From contig CABIXM010000007.1 of assembly GCA_902362725.1 (NCBI GenBank), positions 1 to 64,000 on the forward strand: a stretch of 64,000 nucleotides of DNA. The letters are read 5' to 3'. Shown here piece after piece: positions 14,940 through 23,333 of this stretch; the stretch's first letter is position 1; each line of letters opens with the position of its first letter. A program made the translations under genes and the position numbers. The notes beneath the pieces were generated by a model. That model was not told where the DNA came from. It did no database searches and was given only the letters and a program-made list of their open reading frames with translations. Source of the DNA: Clostridiaceae bacterium (lineage in GTDB: Bacteria; Bacillota; Clostridia; Lachnospirales; Lachnospiraceae).

Positions 14940-15575
14940 CTATCTTATCCCTTTCTGTGTGTTCGCCGTCTTTTCTGAAAAGGCTGACAGATAGCGTCCC
15001 GGCGCTTCACATACCATAGCGCCGCTCATGACGCACACGCCTGCTGCCCCCGCAGCCATCACCTCTTTGTAATTCTCCGGAGCGATTCCACCGATGGCGT
15101 ACACAGGTGTCTTCACGCTTTCACACACCTGTTTCAAAAACTCCAGTCCCCGCCCGGGCAGTCCTTTTTTACAATCTGTATCAAATACGTGCCCCGCCGT
15201 TATATAGGTACAGCCAAGCGCCTCTGCCTCCCGGGCGTCCTCCGCGGAATGACAGGACGCGCCCAGCACGGTAAAATATGCCCGTTCATCCGGGGATAAG
15301 TTCCTCAGGATAGGAAACGGCAGGTGGAGCCGCTTTACACCCAGCTCCAGGGCTGCCCCCGGGAAGCTGTGCAGAACACAGGGCGTCTGATATCTGTCAC
15401 AAATTTCTGCCGTCTGACGCGCCAGTTCCAGATATTCCGCCTCCGGCAAATCCTTTTCCCGCAGAATGATACCCCCGGGTCCCGCCGCAGCCAGCGCTTC
15501 TATACGCCCGAAAAAATCCTCTTTGCAAAGCTTACGGTTTGTAATCACTAACACATTAGACATACACATAATCAT
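14940..15575 (-). CDS. tenI: TenI-like thiazole tautomerase / ThiE paralogue
   Basis: A 211-residue ThiE-superfamily protein. It keeps the barrel signatures ITNRKLCKEDF, GIILREKDL near residues 35-43 and TPVYAIGGIAPENYK near residues 155-169, but has CHSAEDAREAEALGCTYI with TAGHVF in place of the ThiE phosphate-loop. This is the TenI pattern; TenI isomerises the thiazole carboxylate produced by ThiG. The true start may be any of the ATGs at 15575, 15569 or 15563 (MSNVLVITN); all overlap the end of thiH, so translation is probably coupled. It lies between thiH and thiE in the operon. Confidence 0.8.
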   Translation of the reverse strand: MIMCMSNVLVITNRKLCKEDFFGRIEALAAAGPGGIILREKDLPEAEYLELARQTAEICDRYQTPCVLHSFPGAALELGVKRLHLPFPILRNLSPDERAYFTVLGASCHSAEDAREAEALGCTYITAGHVFDTDCKKGLPGRGLEFLKQVCESVKTPVYAIGGIAPENYKEVMAAGAAGVCVMSGAMVCEAPGRYLSAFSEKTANTQKGIR

Positions 15576-16809
15576 TCAGCACCGGCTGAAGTCCTTCCTC
15601 CGTGATATCCTCATACATGGTCTCAAAGCTCCGCCCGTCATTGATCTCAAACTGCTCGTCGCCGGTCTCTGTTCCGTCGTCCTTGCCGCTGTATTTACTC
15701 TCATGATCCCCGATACCGGTGGATACGCCTGCAGACACCTTCGTCGCCGCAATCTTCACGATCCCGTTCCGGAAGGACGCGCTCTCCCGGGAGGATACGG
15801 TGATCCCCACGTAGGGCAGAAAGATCCGGTACGCGCAGATAATCTGGCACAGCTGCTTTTCGTGGACGTCCAGCGGATTGATCTTATCGTTGTTGATAAT
15901 CGGACGCAGTCTCGGACAGGACAGGGACATTTCCGCATGGGGATATTTCCGCTGCAGATAATAGACATGCAGCGCGCTTGCCAGCGCGTCCTTATGAAAA
16001 TCCGACAGCCCCAGAAGCGCCGAAAATCCCACACCGCGCATGCCACCCATCAGCGCCCGCTCCTGGGCGTTGAACCGGTAGGGCCATACACGCTTGTGCC
16101 CCATCAGATGCAGCGTTTCATACTTATCCGTATCATAGGTCTCCTGAAATACCGTCACATAGTCCGCGCCGCATTCATGAAGATACCGGTATTCATCGGA
16201 ATTGACCGGATAAATCTCCAGCCCCACCATCCGGAAATACTTCTTTGCCAGCTTACAGGCCTCGCCGATATAATCGACGCCGCTCTTACCACGGCTCTCA
16301 CCGGTCAGAATCAGGATCTCCTCCATACCGCTGTCGGCGATGACCTTCATTTCTTTCTCGATCTGCTCCATATTGAGCTTCATGCGGTTAATGTGGTTAT
16401 AGCAGTTGAAGCCACAATATACACAGTAATTTTCACAGTAATTGGCGATATAAAGAGGCGTAAACAGATACACCGTATTGCCAAAGTGCTTACTGGTCTC
16501 CCATCTGGCCCGCTCTGCCATCTGCTCCAGGAAGGGTTCCGCCGCCGGAGATAACAAAGCCTTAAAATCCTCCACGGAGCAGGTACGGTGCTCCAGGGCT
16601 GCCTTTACATCCTTCTCTGTATACGTTTGATAATCATAGGACGCCACCTGGGACATGACCTTCTCACAGATGTCCGAGTCGATCTGCTCCATGCCCGGCA
16701 TATATTCCATATGGTTGGTTCTGGAGGAGGGATCCGTCTCCAGCTTATGCTTCTTCGCCAGCGCTTTTTCGGAAAGGTATTCCGAGTCTACAAAGAACTG
16801 ATTTTCCAT
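15556..16809 (-). CDS. thiH: 2-iminoacetate synthase ThiH (radical SAM)
   Basis: A 417-residue radical SAM enzyme. The cluster motif CENYCVYC (CX3CX2C) is near residue 127, inside YIANYCENYCVYCGFNCYN. It is followed by the family's LTGESRGKSGVDYIGEACKL and VFQETYDTDKYETLH stretches. ThiH cleaves tyrosine to dehydroglycine for thiazole formation, the oxygen-independent alternative to ThiO, so the host makes thiazole anaerobically. It is placed between thiG and tenI; the thiG gap is 13 bases and the tenI start overlaps its 3' end. Confidence 0.97.
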   Translation of the reverse strand: MENQFFVDSEYLSEKALAKKHKLETDPSSRTNHMEYMPGMEQIDSDICEKVMSQVASYDYQTYTEKDVKAALEHRTCSVEDFKALLSPAAEPFLEQMAERARWETSKHFGNTVYLFTPLYIANYCENYCVYCGFNCYNHINRMKLNMEQIEKEMKVIADSGMEEILILTGESRGKSGVDYIGEACKLAKKYFRMVGLEIYPVNSDEYRYLHECGADYVTVFQETYDTDKYETLHLMGHKRVWPYRFNAQERALMGGMRGVGFSALLGLSDFHKDALASALHVYYLQRKYPHAEMSLSCPRLRPIINNDKINPLDVHEKQLCQIICAYRIFLPYVGITVSSRESASFRNGIVKIAATKVSAGVSTGIGDHESKYSGKDDGTETGDEQFEINDGRSFETMYEDITEEGLQPVLNDYVYV

Positions 16810-16822
16810 ATGCTCACACCTC

Positions 16823-17593
16823 TCAATCCCGCAGAAATCCGGTCAGCGGATCGGAGGCTGCCGCACCCCTGGTCAGCACTCTTCCAAGCCCTGCCAGATA
16901 CGCGTTTCGTCCGGCCTCTATGGCGTCCTTGAAAGCGGAAGCCATAAGCGGCAGATTGCCTGCTGTGGCCAGCGCCGTATTGGCCATAATCGCCGCAGCT
17001 CCCATCTCCATGGCCTCGCAGGCCTGAGAGGGCTTTCCGATACCGGCGTCCACGATAATCGGCAAATCGATTTCATCAATCAGGATCTGGATAAATTCTT
17101 TTGTAGCCAGGCCCTTATTGGAGCCAATGGGAGACGCCAACGGCATAACGGAAGCTGCTCCTGCGTTCACCAGATCTCTTGCCACATTCAGGTCCGGATA
17201 CATATAGGGCATGACCACAAAGCCCTCCTTCGCCAGAATCTCGGTGGCTTTAATGGTCTCCTGATTGTCCGGCAGAAGATACTTGGAATCCCGCATAATC
17301 TCCACCTTTACGAAATCGCCGCAGCCAAGCTCTCTGGCCAGCCGCGCGATACGGACTGCTTCTTCCGCAGTTCTCGCGCCGCTGGTATTGGGAAGCAGTG
17401 TCACATGATCCGGAATATAATCCAGGATATTCTCATGCTCTCTGGTGTTCGCCCTGCGTACCGCCAGTGTGATGATCTCCGCTCCCGCATCCTTTACCGC
17501 AGCCTCGATTAAGTTCAGGGAATATTTTCCGGATCCAAGAATAAAACGGGAATGGAATTCATGTCCCCCCAGTGTCCATGTATCGTTGTTCAT
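16823..17593 (-). CDS. thiG: Thiazole synthase ThiG
   Basis: A 256-residue TIM-barrel protein. The N-terminus reads [19 protein letters not shown]; the active-site Lys lies in [17 protein letters not shown]; the C-terminal barrel has [19 protein letters not shown] and [12 protein letters not shown]. It forms the thiazole phosphate ring from deoxyxylulose phosphate, dehydroglycine and ThiS thiocarboxylate. It is followed 13 bases later by thiH, in the same operon. Confidence 0.97.
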   Translation of the reverse strand: MNNDTWTLGGHEFHSRFILGSGKYSLNLIEAAVKDAGAEIITLAVRRANTREHENILDYIPDHVTLLPNTSGARTAEEAVRIARLARELGCGDFVKVEIMRDSKYLLPDNQETIKATEILAKEGFVVMPYMYPDLNVARDLVNAGAASVMPLASPIGSNKGLATKEFIQILIDEIDLPIIVDAGIGKPSQACEAMEMGAAAIMANTALATAGNLPLMASAFKDAIEAGRNAYLAGLGRVLTRGAAASDPLTGFLRD

Positions 17594-17635
17594 ATGTATA
17601 CCTTCTTTCTCTTAAATTTCGCTTTTTATACTCTT

Positions 17636-18289
17636 CTACGGCTCCGGCTCTCCCGCCAGAATCCGTATCACCATATGGGCCTCGTGGGCTGCGCAGGTCA
17701 TGACCCGACTGGAAACCAGCGTACCACACTCCTTCACATCGCTGACGCCGTCCCCACAGAGATAAAACCGCTTCGTAACCCGCCGGGTCTGTATCCGGTT
17801 CACACTGTCCATACCGGCCATACCGGAGCCGGACAACAGATATTTCTCCGGAAATTTCTCCAGCACTGCATTGACCAGCATTGCTTTGCACTCCGGATTG
17901 TCAAAGGCCTCGCAGATGATGTCCGCATCCGTAAGAAGCTCTCCTATATTGTCCTCCGTAATACGGAGCGTATGGGTCTCCAGCTCGATATAGGGCGCGA
18001 TTTCTTTCAGATTTGCCGCCAGCGCCTCCGTCTTCGGAAGCCCCAGCTGGCTTGCCTTGTACTGCTGCCGGTGAAGATTCGAGATATCCACCCGGTCAAA
18101 ATCAATCAGTATCAGCTTTCCCACGCCGACTCTTGCCAGGCAGATACTGATATTGGAGCCTAAGCCTCCCAGGCCACAGATGGCCACGGTCGTATGCTCG
18201 GCCCTTTTCTGGAAGGCTTCCCCATGCCGGGCTGCCAGAGCCCGGTGCCATTCTTCCTTTGTCGGTATCATCTCAGCCGCCTCCCACAA
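17636..18289 (-). CDS. thiF: ThiF-family ThiS adenylyltransferase
   Basis: A 217-residue E1-like enzyme with the nucleotide-binding ICGLGGLGSNISICLARVGV near residues 34-53, LILIDFDRVDISNLHRQQY near residues 56-74 and the KTEALAANLKEIAP stretch. It adenylates the C-terminus of ThiS before sulfur transfer. The thiS end overlaps its start by 17 bases, so the two are translationally coupled. It is shorter than E. coli ThiF and lacks an obvious CXXC pair, as in the Clostridia-type ThiF proteins found with ThiS and ThiH. Confidence 0.92.
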   Translation of the reverse strand: MWEAAEMIPTKEEWHRALAARHGEAFQKRAEHTTVAICGLGGLGSNISICLARVGVGKLILIDFDRVDISNLHRQQYKASQLGLPKTEALAANLKEIAPYIELETHTLRITEDNIGELLTDADIICEAFDNPECKAMLVNAVLEKFPEKYLLSGSGMAGMDSVNRIQTRRVTKRFYLCGDGVSDVKECGTLVSSRVMTCAAHEAHMVIRILAGEPEP

Positions 18290-18467
18290 AGCTGACTACT
18301 TCCACGCTGTCGCCGTCCGCCAGCACCGCTGTCTCGTACTGTGCCTTTGGCACAATATCGCCGTTTCGCTCCACCGCGATCCGCTTCAGATCGTAATTGG
18401 TTCCGGCCAGATATTCCGCCACGGTTTTTCCGGCGATATTAAGTTCTGTTCCGTTTACTTTTACCAT
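18273..18467 (-). CDS. thiS: Sulfur carrier protein ThiS
   Basis: A 64-residue ubiquitin-like carrier ending in VVSFVGGG, with the C-terminal Gly-Gly that receives sulfur. I choose ATG 18467 (MVKVNGTELNIAGKT): it has a GGAGAAG site upstream and gives the usual ThiS length. A longer frame from 18524 would run back into the terminator region. It is the first gene of the thiamin operon, about 90 bases downstream of the TPP riboswitch. Confidence 0.95.
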   Translation of the reverse strand: MVKVNGTELNIAGKTVAEYLAGTNYDLKRIAVERNGDIVPKAQYETAVLADGDSVEVVSFVGGG

Positions 18468-18509
18468 GCTTTCTTCTCCTGTCCCATAATTTTTCGCAAT
18501 AAACGCAAT

Positions 18510-18541
18510 AAAAAAGAAAGCCACCGATTTGGTAGCTTTCC
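18510..18541 (-). terminator. Riboswitch-controlled terminator before thiS
   Basis: On the minus strand, GAAAGCTACC pairs with GGTGGCTTTC around a 5-base loop and is followed by a run of T residues. It sits between the TPP aptamer and thiS, so ligand binding probably controls read-through (transcription attenuation). An anti-terminator pairing was not modelled. Confidence 0.85.
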
Positions 18542-18554
18542 GTTTTTCCTTTTT

Positions 18555-18642
18555 GCTCAGGTATCCCTACGTTGGCATTATCCAAATCAGGTTCCCGGTC
18601 GAAGGTCACACCTTCCTCTCAGCCTGTATACAAGCTCCCGTC
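18555..18642 (-). promoter_or_regulatory. TPP riboswitch (THI element)
   Basis: Read on the minus strand, the segment holds the conserved THI-box pieces in order: ACGGGAGC, GGCTGAGAGG, GACCGGGAACCTGAT, then GGATAATGCCAACGTAGGGA. These match the TPP aptamer. It precedes a terminator and thiS, so high TPP should switch off thiS-thiF-thiG-thiH-tenI-thiE-thiD-cytX. Confidence 0.97.
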
Positions 18643-18661
18643 TGTTTTATTGTCTTTTTGC

Positions 18662-18690
18662 ATTATAGATCGATTTTCATAAAAGAACAA
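18662..18690 (-). promoter_or_regulatory. Sigma-A-type promoter of the thiamin operon
   Basis: On the minus strand, a perfect -10 box TATAAT (18667-18662) is preceded by TTGTTC (18690-18685) with a 17-base spacer. The predicted start lies about 10-15 bases before the TPP aptamer. The -35 box is imperfect, but the position and spacing are right. Confidence 0.75.
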
Positions 18691-18733
18691 GGTCTTTTCA
18701 AAATTTTCCTGTACAATTTCTACTACATATCAC

Positions 18734-20101
18734 CTATACAAGTTCAGTCTGGCGCTTTTCCATTTTTCGCATATAGAGAAACCAGACCACAAAGATCGCG
18801 CCGCCCGTACATACCCAGGAGGCTACATAGACATTCATCAGCATATCATAGGTGGGGAACCATTTAAATACCGTCAGAAGCCAGATCATACGGAATACAA
18901 CCGTTCCCAGAATTGTGATAATAGAGGGTTCCAGGGATTTTCCCATACCCCGGAGCGCCGCGCTCTCCACCTCATAAGTGGCTGTCAGCCCCTCCAGCGA
19001 GCAGACATGATGCATCCGCACCAGGCCATAGACCGCCACACTGCTGCTGATAGTATAGATTCCTACGAAAAATTCGTCCCAGATCATAAAAATAATGCTC
19101 AAAATCTCGGTAAAGCCCATTCCAAACAGCATACAAAGCCAGAAGATCCGCTTACAGCGCTTCAGATTCCCCGCGCCAAAATTCTGGCTGGTAAAGGTTA
19201 CTGCCGCCTGGGCAAAGGCGTTGGCAATATCATATGTAAAATATTCAAAATTCAGCGCCAGGGAGGATCCCGCAATGGCGTCCTCTCCAAAGGAATTGAT
19301 CCCGCTCTGGATAAATACATTGGACACGGAAAAAATCGCGCCCTGAATGCCCGCCGGAATTCCAATCAGCAGTACCTTTTTTAAATCCGTGCCGTCGATA
19401 CACAGTCTGTGGAAGTAGAATTGAAATTCATCTGTTCTTGCATGGAGATAAACCATTACCAGCACCGTACTCAGCACATTGGAAATCACCGTTGCAATCG
19501 CCACGCCTGCCACGCCGAGACCAAATACGATGACCAGCAGAAGGTTCAGAACCACATTTAAAATGCCGGACAGAATCAGATAATACATGGGCCGTCTCGT
19601 GTCGCCATAGCTTCGAAGAATGGCAGAGCCAAAATTATAAAGCACCATGAAGGGCAGTCCGATAAAATAAATGCGGATATATAATAACGCCTCATTGATG
19701 ACTGTTTCCGGAGTTCCGGAAGCCTCCAGCACCAGCCGTGCCGTCAGCATACCGACAGCCAGCAAAATTATTCCCAGCATTGCCCCGAAGGTCATAATCG
19801 TATGCACCATCCGGCTTATGCTGTCCCGCCTTCCCTGGCCGATCAGATTGGCCAGGGCCGCATTGGGGCCCACCGCCAATCCCACAATCAGATTGACAAA
19901 AATTCCCACCAGTGCCACACAGCTTCCCACTGCCGCCAGAGCCTGGGAGCCCGCAAACCGGCCTACCACTGCCACATCCGCTGAGTTAAACAGCTGTTGC
20001 AGAATACTGCTGAAAGCCAACGGAACCGCAAACAGAATCAGCTTCCCCGCCAGACCGCCGTTCAGCATATCCATTTCTTTTGTTTTCTTTCGCTCTTCCA
20101 T
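18734..20101 (-). CDS. MATE-family multidrug/organic cation antiporter
   Basis: A 455-residue membrane protein with about 12 hydrophobic segments in two related halves. Typical stretches are LILFAVPLAFSSILQQLFNS and DVAVVGRFAGSQALAAVGS in the N-terminal half and KKVLLIGIPAGIQGAIFSVS opening the second half. MATE proteins export drugs or metabolites using H+ or Na+ gradients. The substrate is not predictable. It is transcribed away from the tRNA cluster and toward the thiamin promoter. A ribosome site (GGAGAGAAATAAAG) precedes the start. Confidence 0.93.
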   Translation of the reverse strand: MEERKKTKEMDMLNGGLAGKLILFAVPLAFSSILQQLFNSADVAVVGRFAGSQALAAVGSCVALVGIFVNLIVGLAVGPNAALANLIGQGRRDSISRMVHTIMTFGAMLGIILLAVGMLTARLVLEASGTPETVINEALLYIRIYFIGLPFMVLYNFGSAILRSYGDTRRPMYYLILSGILNVVLNLLLVIVFGLGVAGVAIATVISNVLSTVLVMVYLHARTDEFQFYFHRLCIDGTDLKKVLLIGIPAGIQGAIFSVSNVFIQSGINSFGEDAIAGSSLALNFEYFTYDIANAFAQAAVTFTSQNFGAGNLKRCKRIFWLCMLFGMGFTEILSIIFMIWDEFFVGIYTISSSVAVYGLVRMHHVCSLEGLTATYEVESAALRGMGKSLEPSIITILGTVVFRMIWLLTVFKWFPTYDMLMNVYVASWVCTGGAIFVVWFLYMRKMEKRQTELV

Positions 20102-20190
20102 CTTTATTTCTCTCCGCTTTGTATGAAATCAGACCTATCGTAACGCATTATTTATACCACTTCAAGTATTTTTGTTAAAAAGCAGGAATC

Positions 20191-20238
20191 TTTGTTATGT
20201 AATAGGGGCTCCCATAGGATCTCCTATTACATAACAAA
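20191..20238. repeat. Perfect 16-bp inverted repeat
   Basis: TTTGTTATGTAATAGG (20191-20206) and its exact complement CCTATTACATAACAAA (20223-20238) are separated by 16 bases. It lies just downstream of the tRNA terminator and upstream of the MATE gene, so it could be a second terminator, an operator or a mobile-element trace. No protein-coding frame is present in 20102-20267. Confidence 0.8.
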
Positions 20239-20239
20239 A

Positions 20240-20265
20240 AGGTCTCAGAATTCATCTGAGACCTT
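20240..20265 (-). terminator. Terminator of the minus-strand tRNA-Leu pair
   Basis: On the minus strand, AAAGGTCTCAG pairs with CTGAGACCTTTTTG around a short loop and ends in T residues. It begins within a few bases of the tRNA 3' end. Confidence 0.85.
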
Positions 20266-20267
20266 TA

Positions 20268-20350
20268 TGCAGGAGATGGGACTTGAACCCACACAGCCTT
20301 GCGACTACAGGCACCTGAAGCCTGCGCGTCTGCCATTCCGCCACTCCTGC
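20268..20350 (-). tRNA. tRNA-Leu (anticodon CAG)
   Basis: An 83-base tRNA with acceptor stem GCAGGAG/CTCCTGC, the long variable arm of leucine tRNAs, T-loop GGGTTCAAGTCCC, and anticodon loop TTCAGGT between CAGGC and GCCTG, giving CAG. The CCA end is not encoded. It is identical to the plus-strand copy at 20623-20705. Confidence 0.95.
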
Positions 20351-20354
20351 TCAC

Positions 20355-20439
20355 TGCGGAAGATGGGACTTGAACCCACACGATTGCAATAATCACAAGA
20401 TCCTTAGTCTTGCTCGTCTGCCAGTTCCGACACTTCCGC
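20355..20439 (-). tRNA. tRNA-Leu (anticodon AAG)
   Basis: An 85-base tRNA with acceptor stem GCGGAAG/CTTCCGC, long variable arm, T-loop GGGTTCAAGTCCC, and anticodon loop CTAAGGA between CAAGA and TCTTG, giving AAG (A34 presumably read as inosine). It is 4 bases upstream of the CAG copy and transcribed with it. CCA is not encoded. Confidence 0.92.
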
Positions 20440-20582
20440 ATTTAGTTGTTTGCTCGTTTCGTCAACGCGCTTGATTATAATAACACCGCTTTTAACAAAT
20501 GTCAACTGTTTTCCCGAATTTTTTTCAAAAATTTTTATCCGATTTTTAAATTTACAAATTTGAAAATAATTTCAAAAAAGTG

Positions 20583-20611
20583 TTGACAATAAGAACACTT
20601 TCTGATAAGAT
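20583..20611 (+). promoter_or_regulatory. Promoter of the plus-strand tRNA-Leu
   Basis: TTGACA (20583-20588), a 17-base spacer and TAAGAT (20606-20611), 11 bases before the tRNA. This is a near-consensus sigma-A promoter. Confidence 0.85.
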
Positions 20612-20622
20612 ACTATTTGTTC

Positions 20623-20705
20623 GCAGGAGTGGCGGAATGGCAGACGCGCAGGCTTCAGGTGCCTGTAGTCGCAAGGCTGTGTGGGTTCAAGTCCCATCTC
20701 CTGCA
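20623..20705 (+). tRNA. tRNA-Leu (anticodon CAG), second copy
   Basis: Identical in sequence to the minus-strand tRNA at 20268-20350 but in the opposite orientation, so the two genes form an 83-bp inverted repeat with about 270 bp between them. It has its own promoter and a terminator directly downstream. CCA is not encoded. Confidence 0.95.
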
Positions 20706-20710
20706 TCACG

Positions 20711-20744
20711 AAAGCTTTTCAGAGGAATCTGGAAAGCTTTTTTG
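20711..20744 (+). terminator. Terminator of the plus-strand tRNA-Leu
   Basis: AAAGCTTTTCAGA (20711-20723) pairs with TCTGGAAAGCTTT (20728-20740), followed by T residues. It starts 5 bases after the tRNA. Confidence 0.85.
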
Positions 20745-20752
20745 TTTTGTAA

Positions 20753-20976
20753 GAACGGACGAAAAAAGAAGGGGGCGCGGAATTTGCTTCTGAGGTGTTC
20801 GGACGTTTCACGAACGGACGAAACCAGGAGCGGCGGAGGATTTTCTTCTGAAGTGTTCGGACGTTTCACGGACAGGCGTCTGTCTGGCTCGGACTCAAGG
20901 TCCACTCCAGTCAGACACTAGTGCGCGAAAAGCCGGACACTATCTTAGAAGAAAGTCCTCCACCGCTCCTGGTTTC
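20753..20976. repeat. MITE-like element: two ~59-bp direct repeats and a 30-bp inverted repeat
   Basis: Two adjacent related units (20753-20811 and 20812-20870) both start GAACGGACGAAA and end in GTGTTCGGACGTTTCAC. The second also forms a 30-bp near-perfect inverted repeat (20820-20849 with 20947-20976; two mismatches). Between the arms lies a further imperfect palindrome (GTCTGTCTGG ... CCAGTCAGAC). No coding frame is convincing in this roughly 295-bp gap. It resembles a small non-autonomous mobile element or a folded intergenic repeat. Confidence 0.75.
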
Positions 20977-21000
20977 TGGTTTTTGATATAAACTAGATGG

Positions 21001-22050
21001 CTATACCCGTACTACTTTGTGTCCCGCTGCCTTCAGCAGCCGGTTCATAATGGCGGCACCAATGGCCGCATCCTCGAAGGATTCGGAAAAAATACATTCC
21101 ACATCCGTGTCGTCGAATTTACGGAGTACCTCAAAGAGGTGCTGCGCGATCTCTTCTTCGTTACTGCGGGCTCCCAGGCTCATGACGATGCCGTGGGGAT
21201 AACGGGACTTTGTCTCATCGGTGGCTATAATACCTACTTTTTTACCGCTCTCTTCGGCCTCTGCAGCCATCCGGTTCATGGTCTCGACTACTTTGTCGCT
21301 GGGACCTTCTACGATGGTCAGGTCGGCTCTGGGCGCGTAATGGCGGTATTTCATACCGGGAGCCTTGGGCTTAACGCCTGAGTTCGGAGCGATGATCGCC
21401 TTATCAATCTCTACCGGACCAATGACTGCTTCCATCATATCTTTCGTGATGGCGCCCGGACGCAGAATGACCGGAGGCTCTACACTCATGTCTACAATGG
21501 TAGATTCCAGGCCAATCACTGCCTGGCCGCCGTCCAGAATCATCTCGATCCGTCCGGACAGATCTTCTATCACATGGGCTGCCGTAGTCGTACTGGGCCG
21601 TCCCGATACATTGGCGCTGGGAGCTGCTATAAAACCTCCCGCCGCCCGGATAAAGGCCGCCGCAATCCCGTCACTCGGCATCCGTACTGCTACTGTATCC
21701 AGGCCGCCTGTGGTCTCGGAAGGTACCCGATCTGTCTTCGGAAAAATCAGAGTCAATGGTCCCGGCCAGAAGGCATCCATCATTTTTTCTGCCTTTTCCG
21801 GCACCTTCGCCGCAATTTTATACAGATCCGCCCGTTCTTCTATGTGTACAATCAGGGGATTGTCCGAGGGACGTCCCTTGGCTGCGTATATTTTCTTGGA
21901 AGATTCCGGATTCAGCGCATCGCCGCCGAGACCATATACCGTCTCCGTAGGAAATGCCACCAGGCCGCCGGCCCGGATAATATCACCCGCCTCTTTCATA
22001 ATCTCCGAATCAATGCTGTCATAATCTAGTTTTCTTACCTGTGTATCCAA
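21001..22050 (-). CDS. L-threonylcarbamoyladenylate synthase (Sua5/TsaC)
   Basis: A 349-residue Sua5-type enzyme. The N-terminal YrdC domain has GGLVAFPTETVYGLGGDALN near residues 29-48, AAKGRPSDNPLIVHI near residues 56-70, and the PSANVSGRPSTTTA loop near 142. The C-terminal Sua5 domain (from about residue 225; APGMKYRHYAPRADL) is present. It makes threonylcarbamoyl-AMP for the t6A37 tRNA modification. The start MDTQVRKLDYD at 22050 agrees with the family. It probably stands as its own unit or with the alcohol dehydrogenase gene 47 bases upstream. Confidence 0.95.
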   Translation of the reverse strand: MDTQVRKLDYDSIDSEIMKEAGDIIRAGGLVAFPTETVYGLGGDALNPESSKKIYAAKGRPSDNPLIVHIEERADLYKIAAKVPEKAEKMMDAFWPGPLTLIFPKTDRVPSETTGGLDTVAVRMPSDGIAAAFIRAAGGFIAAPSANVSGRPSTTTAAHVIEDLSGRIEMILDGGQAVIGLESTIVDMSVEPPVILRPGAITKDMMEAVIGPVEIDKAIIAPNSGVKPKAPGMKYRHYAPRADLTIVEGPSDKVVETMNRMAAEAEESGKKVGIIATDETKSRYPHGIVMSLGARSNEEEIAQHLFEVLRKFDDTDVECIFSESFEDAAIGAAIMNRLLKAAGHKVVRV

Positions 22051-22097
22051 AGTTTCACCTGCTTATCGTTATTTTTTACATGCTAGAGCCAATATGG

Positions 22098-23276
22098 CTA
22101 TTTCGCCATCCGGTAGATTTCCGCCATATCTGATCTGGTCAGCTTCTGAATGCCGCCGATGGTCCGCTTATCCATATGACTGCATTTGTAGGCCAGTTCC
22201 AGAATCTGTCCTTCCGTCAGTTCTACGCCAAGCTCCCTGATGCTGGTGGGCATATGGATAGATCGGAAGAAATCCTCCAGTGCTTCAATGCCTTCCAGGA
22301 CGGTTTTTTCCGGATCCGCGTAGTTGTAAGAAACACCCATTACATTCACCGCGAACTTGGCAAAGCGCGGAACATCATTGAGATATACGTAGCGTGCCCA
22401 GCTTCCCCAGACTGCCGCCAGTCCCGCGCCGTGGGTCACATCGAACATGCCGCCCAGCTCGTGCTCCAGCTGATGGCAGGCCCAGTCACCTACTCTGCCG
22501 CAGCCGGTCAATCCGTTGTGGGACAGGCTTCCCGCCCAGAAAATTTCAGAACGGGCGTCATAATCCTGCGGATTTTTCAGCAAAATCTTTGCCTGATGCA
22601 TCACTGTCTTTAAAAGCCCCTCTGCCAGACTGTCCGTCAGCTCCGTATCCATCTCGTGGGAGAAATACCGCTCCATGGTGTGCATCATAATATCCACACA
22701 GCCGCTCATGGTCTGATATTCCGGCAGGGTATAGGTCAGCTCCGGATTCATAATTGCGAATTTGGGCCTGCCCAGATCGCTGCTGTAACCCCGCTTCAGC
22801 CAGCCCTCCTCATTAGTAATGACAGAGGAATTGCTCATTTCACTTCCGGTAGCTGCCAGAGTCAGCACCACGCCTACCGGGACGGAGTCCTTCGCCACTG
22901 CGATTTTTTCATAAAAATCCCACACCTCACCGTCATATTTGACGCCGTAACCGATGGCCTTGGCAGAGTCAATGGCGCTTCCGCCTCCTACTGCCAGAAT
23001 GAAGTCTACTCCTTCTTTTTTACAAAGCTCGATCCCCTCATGAACCAGGGACAGATGGGGATTCGGCACTGCGCCGCCCAGCTCTACCCAGGGAATTCCT
23101 GCCTCGTCCAGAGACTGAAACACCCGATCCAGAAGACCGCTCCGTTTCACGCTTCCCTTTCCGTAATGCACCAACACCTTCGTTCCGCCAAACTCCCGTA
23201 CCAGCGCTCCGGCCTGATGTTCTGTATCCTTTCCGAATACTACCTTTGTGGGTGTGTAATACTGAAATCCGTTCAT
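22098..23276 (-). CDS. Iron-containing alcohol dehydrogenase (BDH-like)
   Basis: A 392-residue group III alcohol dehydrogenase close to NADPH-dependent butanol dehydrogenases (opening MNGFQYYTPTKVVFGKDTEH). The nucleotide-binding DFILAVGGGSAIDSAKAIGY is near residues 90-109; the metal-ligand region includes CVDIMMHTMERYF near residues 190-202 and the Fe-ADH stretch WACHQLEHELGGMFDVTHGA near residues 261-280. It reduces aldehydes or oxidises alcohols in fermentation. The substrate is uncertain. A strong GGAGGAGG site lies upstream. Confidence 0.93.
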   Translation of the reverse strand: MNGFQYYTPTKVVFGKDTEHQAGALVREFGGTKVLVHYGKGSVKRSGLLDRVFQSLDEAGIPWVELGGAVPNPHLSLVHEGIELCKKEGVDFILAVGGGSAIDSAKAIGYGVKYDGEVWDFYEKIAVAKDSVPVGVVLTLAATGSEMSNSSVITNEEGWLKRGYSSDLGRPKFAIMNPELTYTLPEYQTMSGCVDIMMHTMERYFSHEMDTELTDSLAEGLLKTVMHQAKILLKNPQDYDARSEIFWAGSLSHNGLTGCGRVGDWACHQLEHELGGMFDVTHGAGLAAVWGSWARYVYLNDVPRFAKFAVNVMGVSYNYADPEKTVLEGIEALEDFFRSIHMPTSIRELGVELTEGQILELAYKCSHMDKRTIGGIQKLTRSDMAEIYRMAK

Positions 23277-23333
23277 GTAACCTCCTCCTTTGTCTCACTT
23301 TCTCTTTTGTATGTTCTCTTTCGATATGGCATC

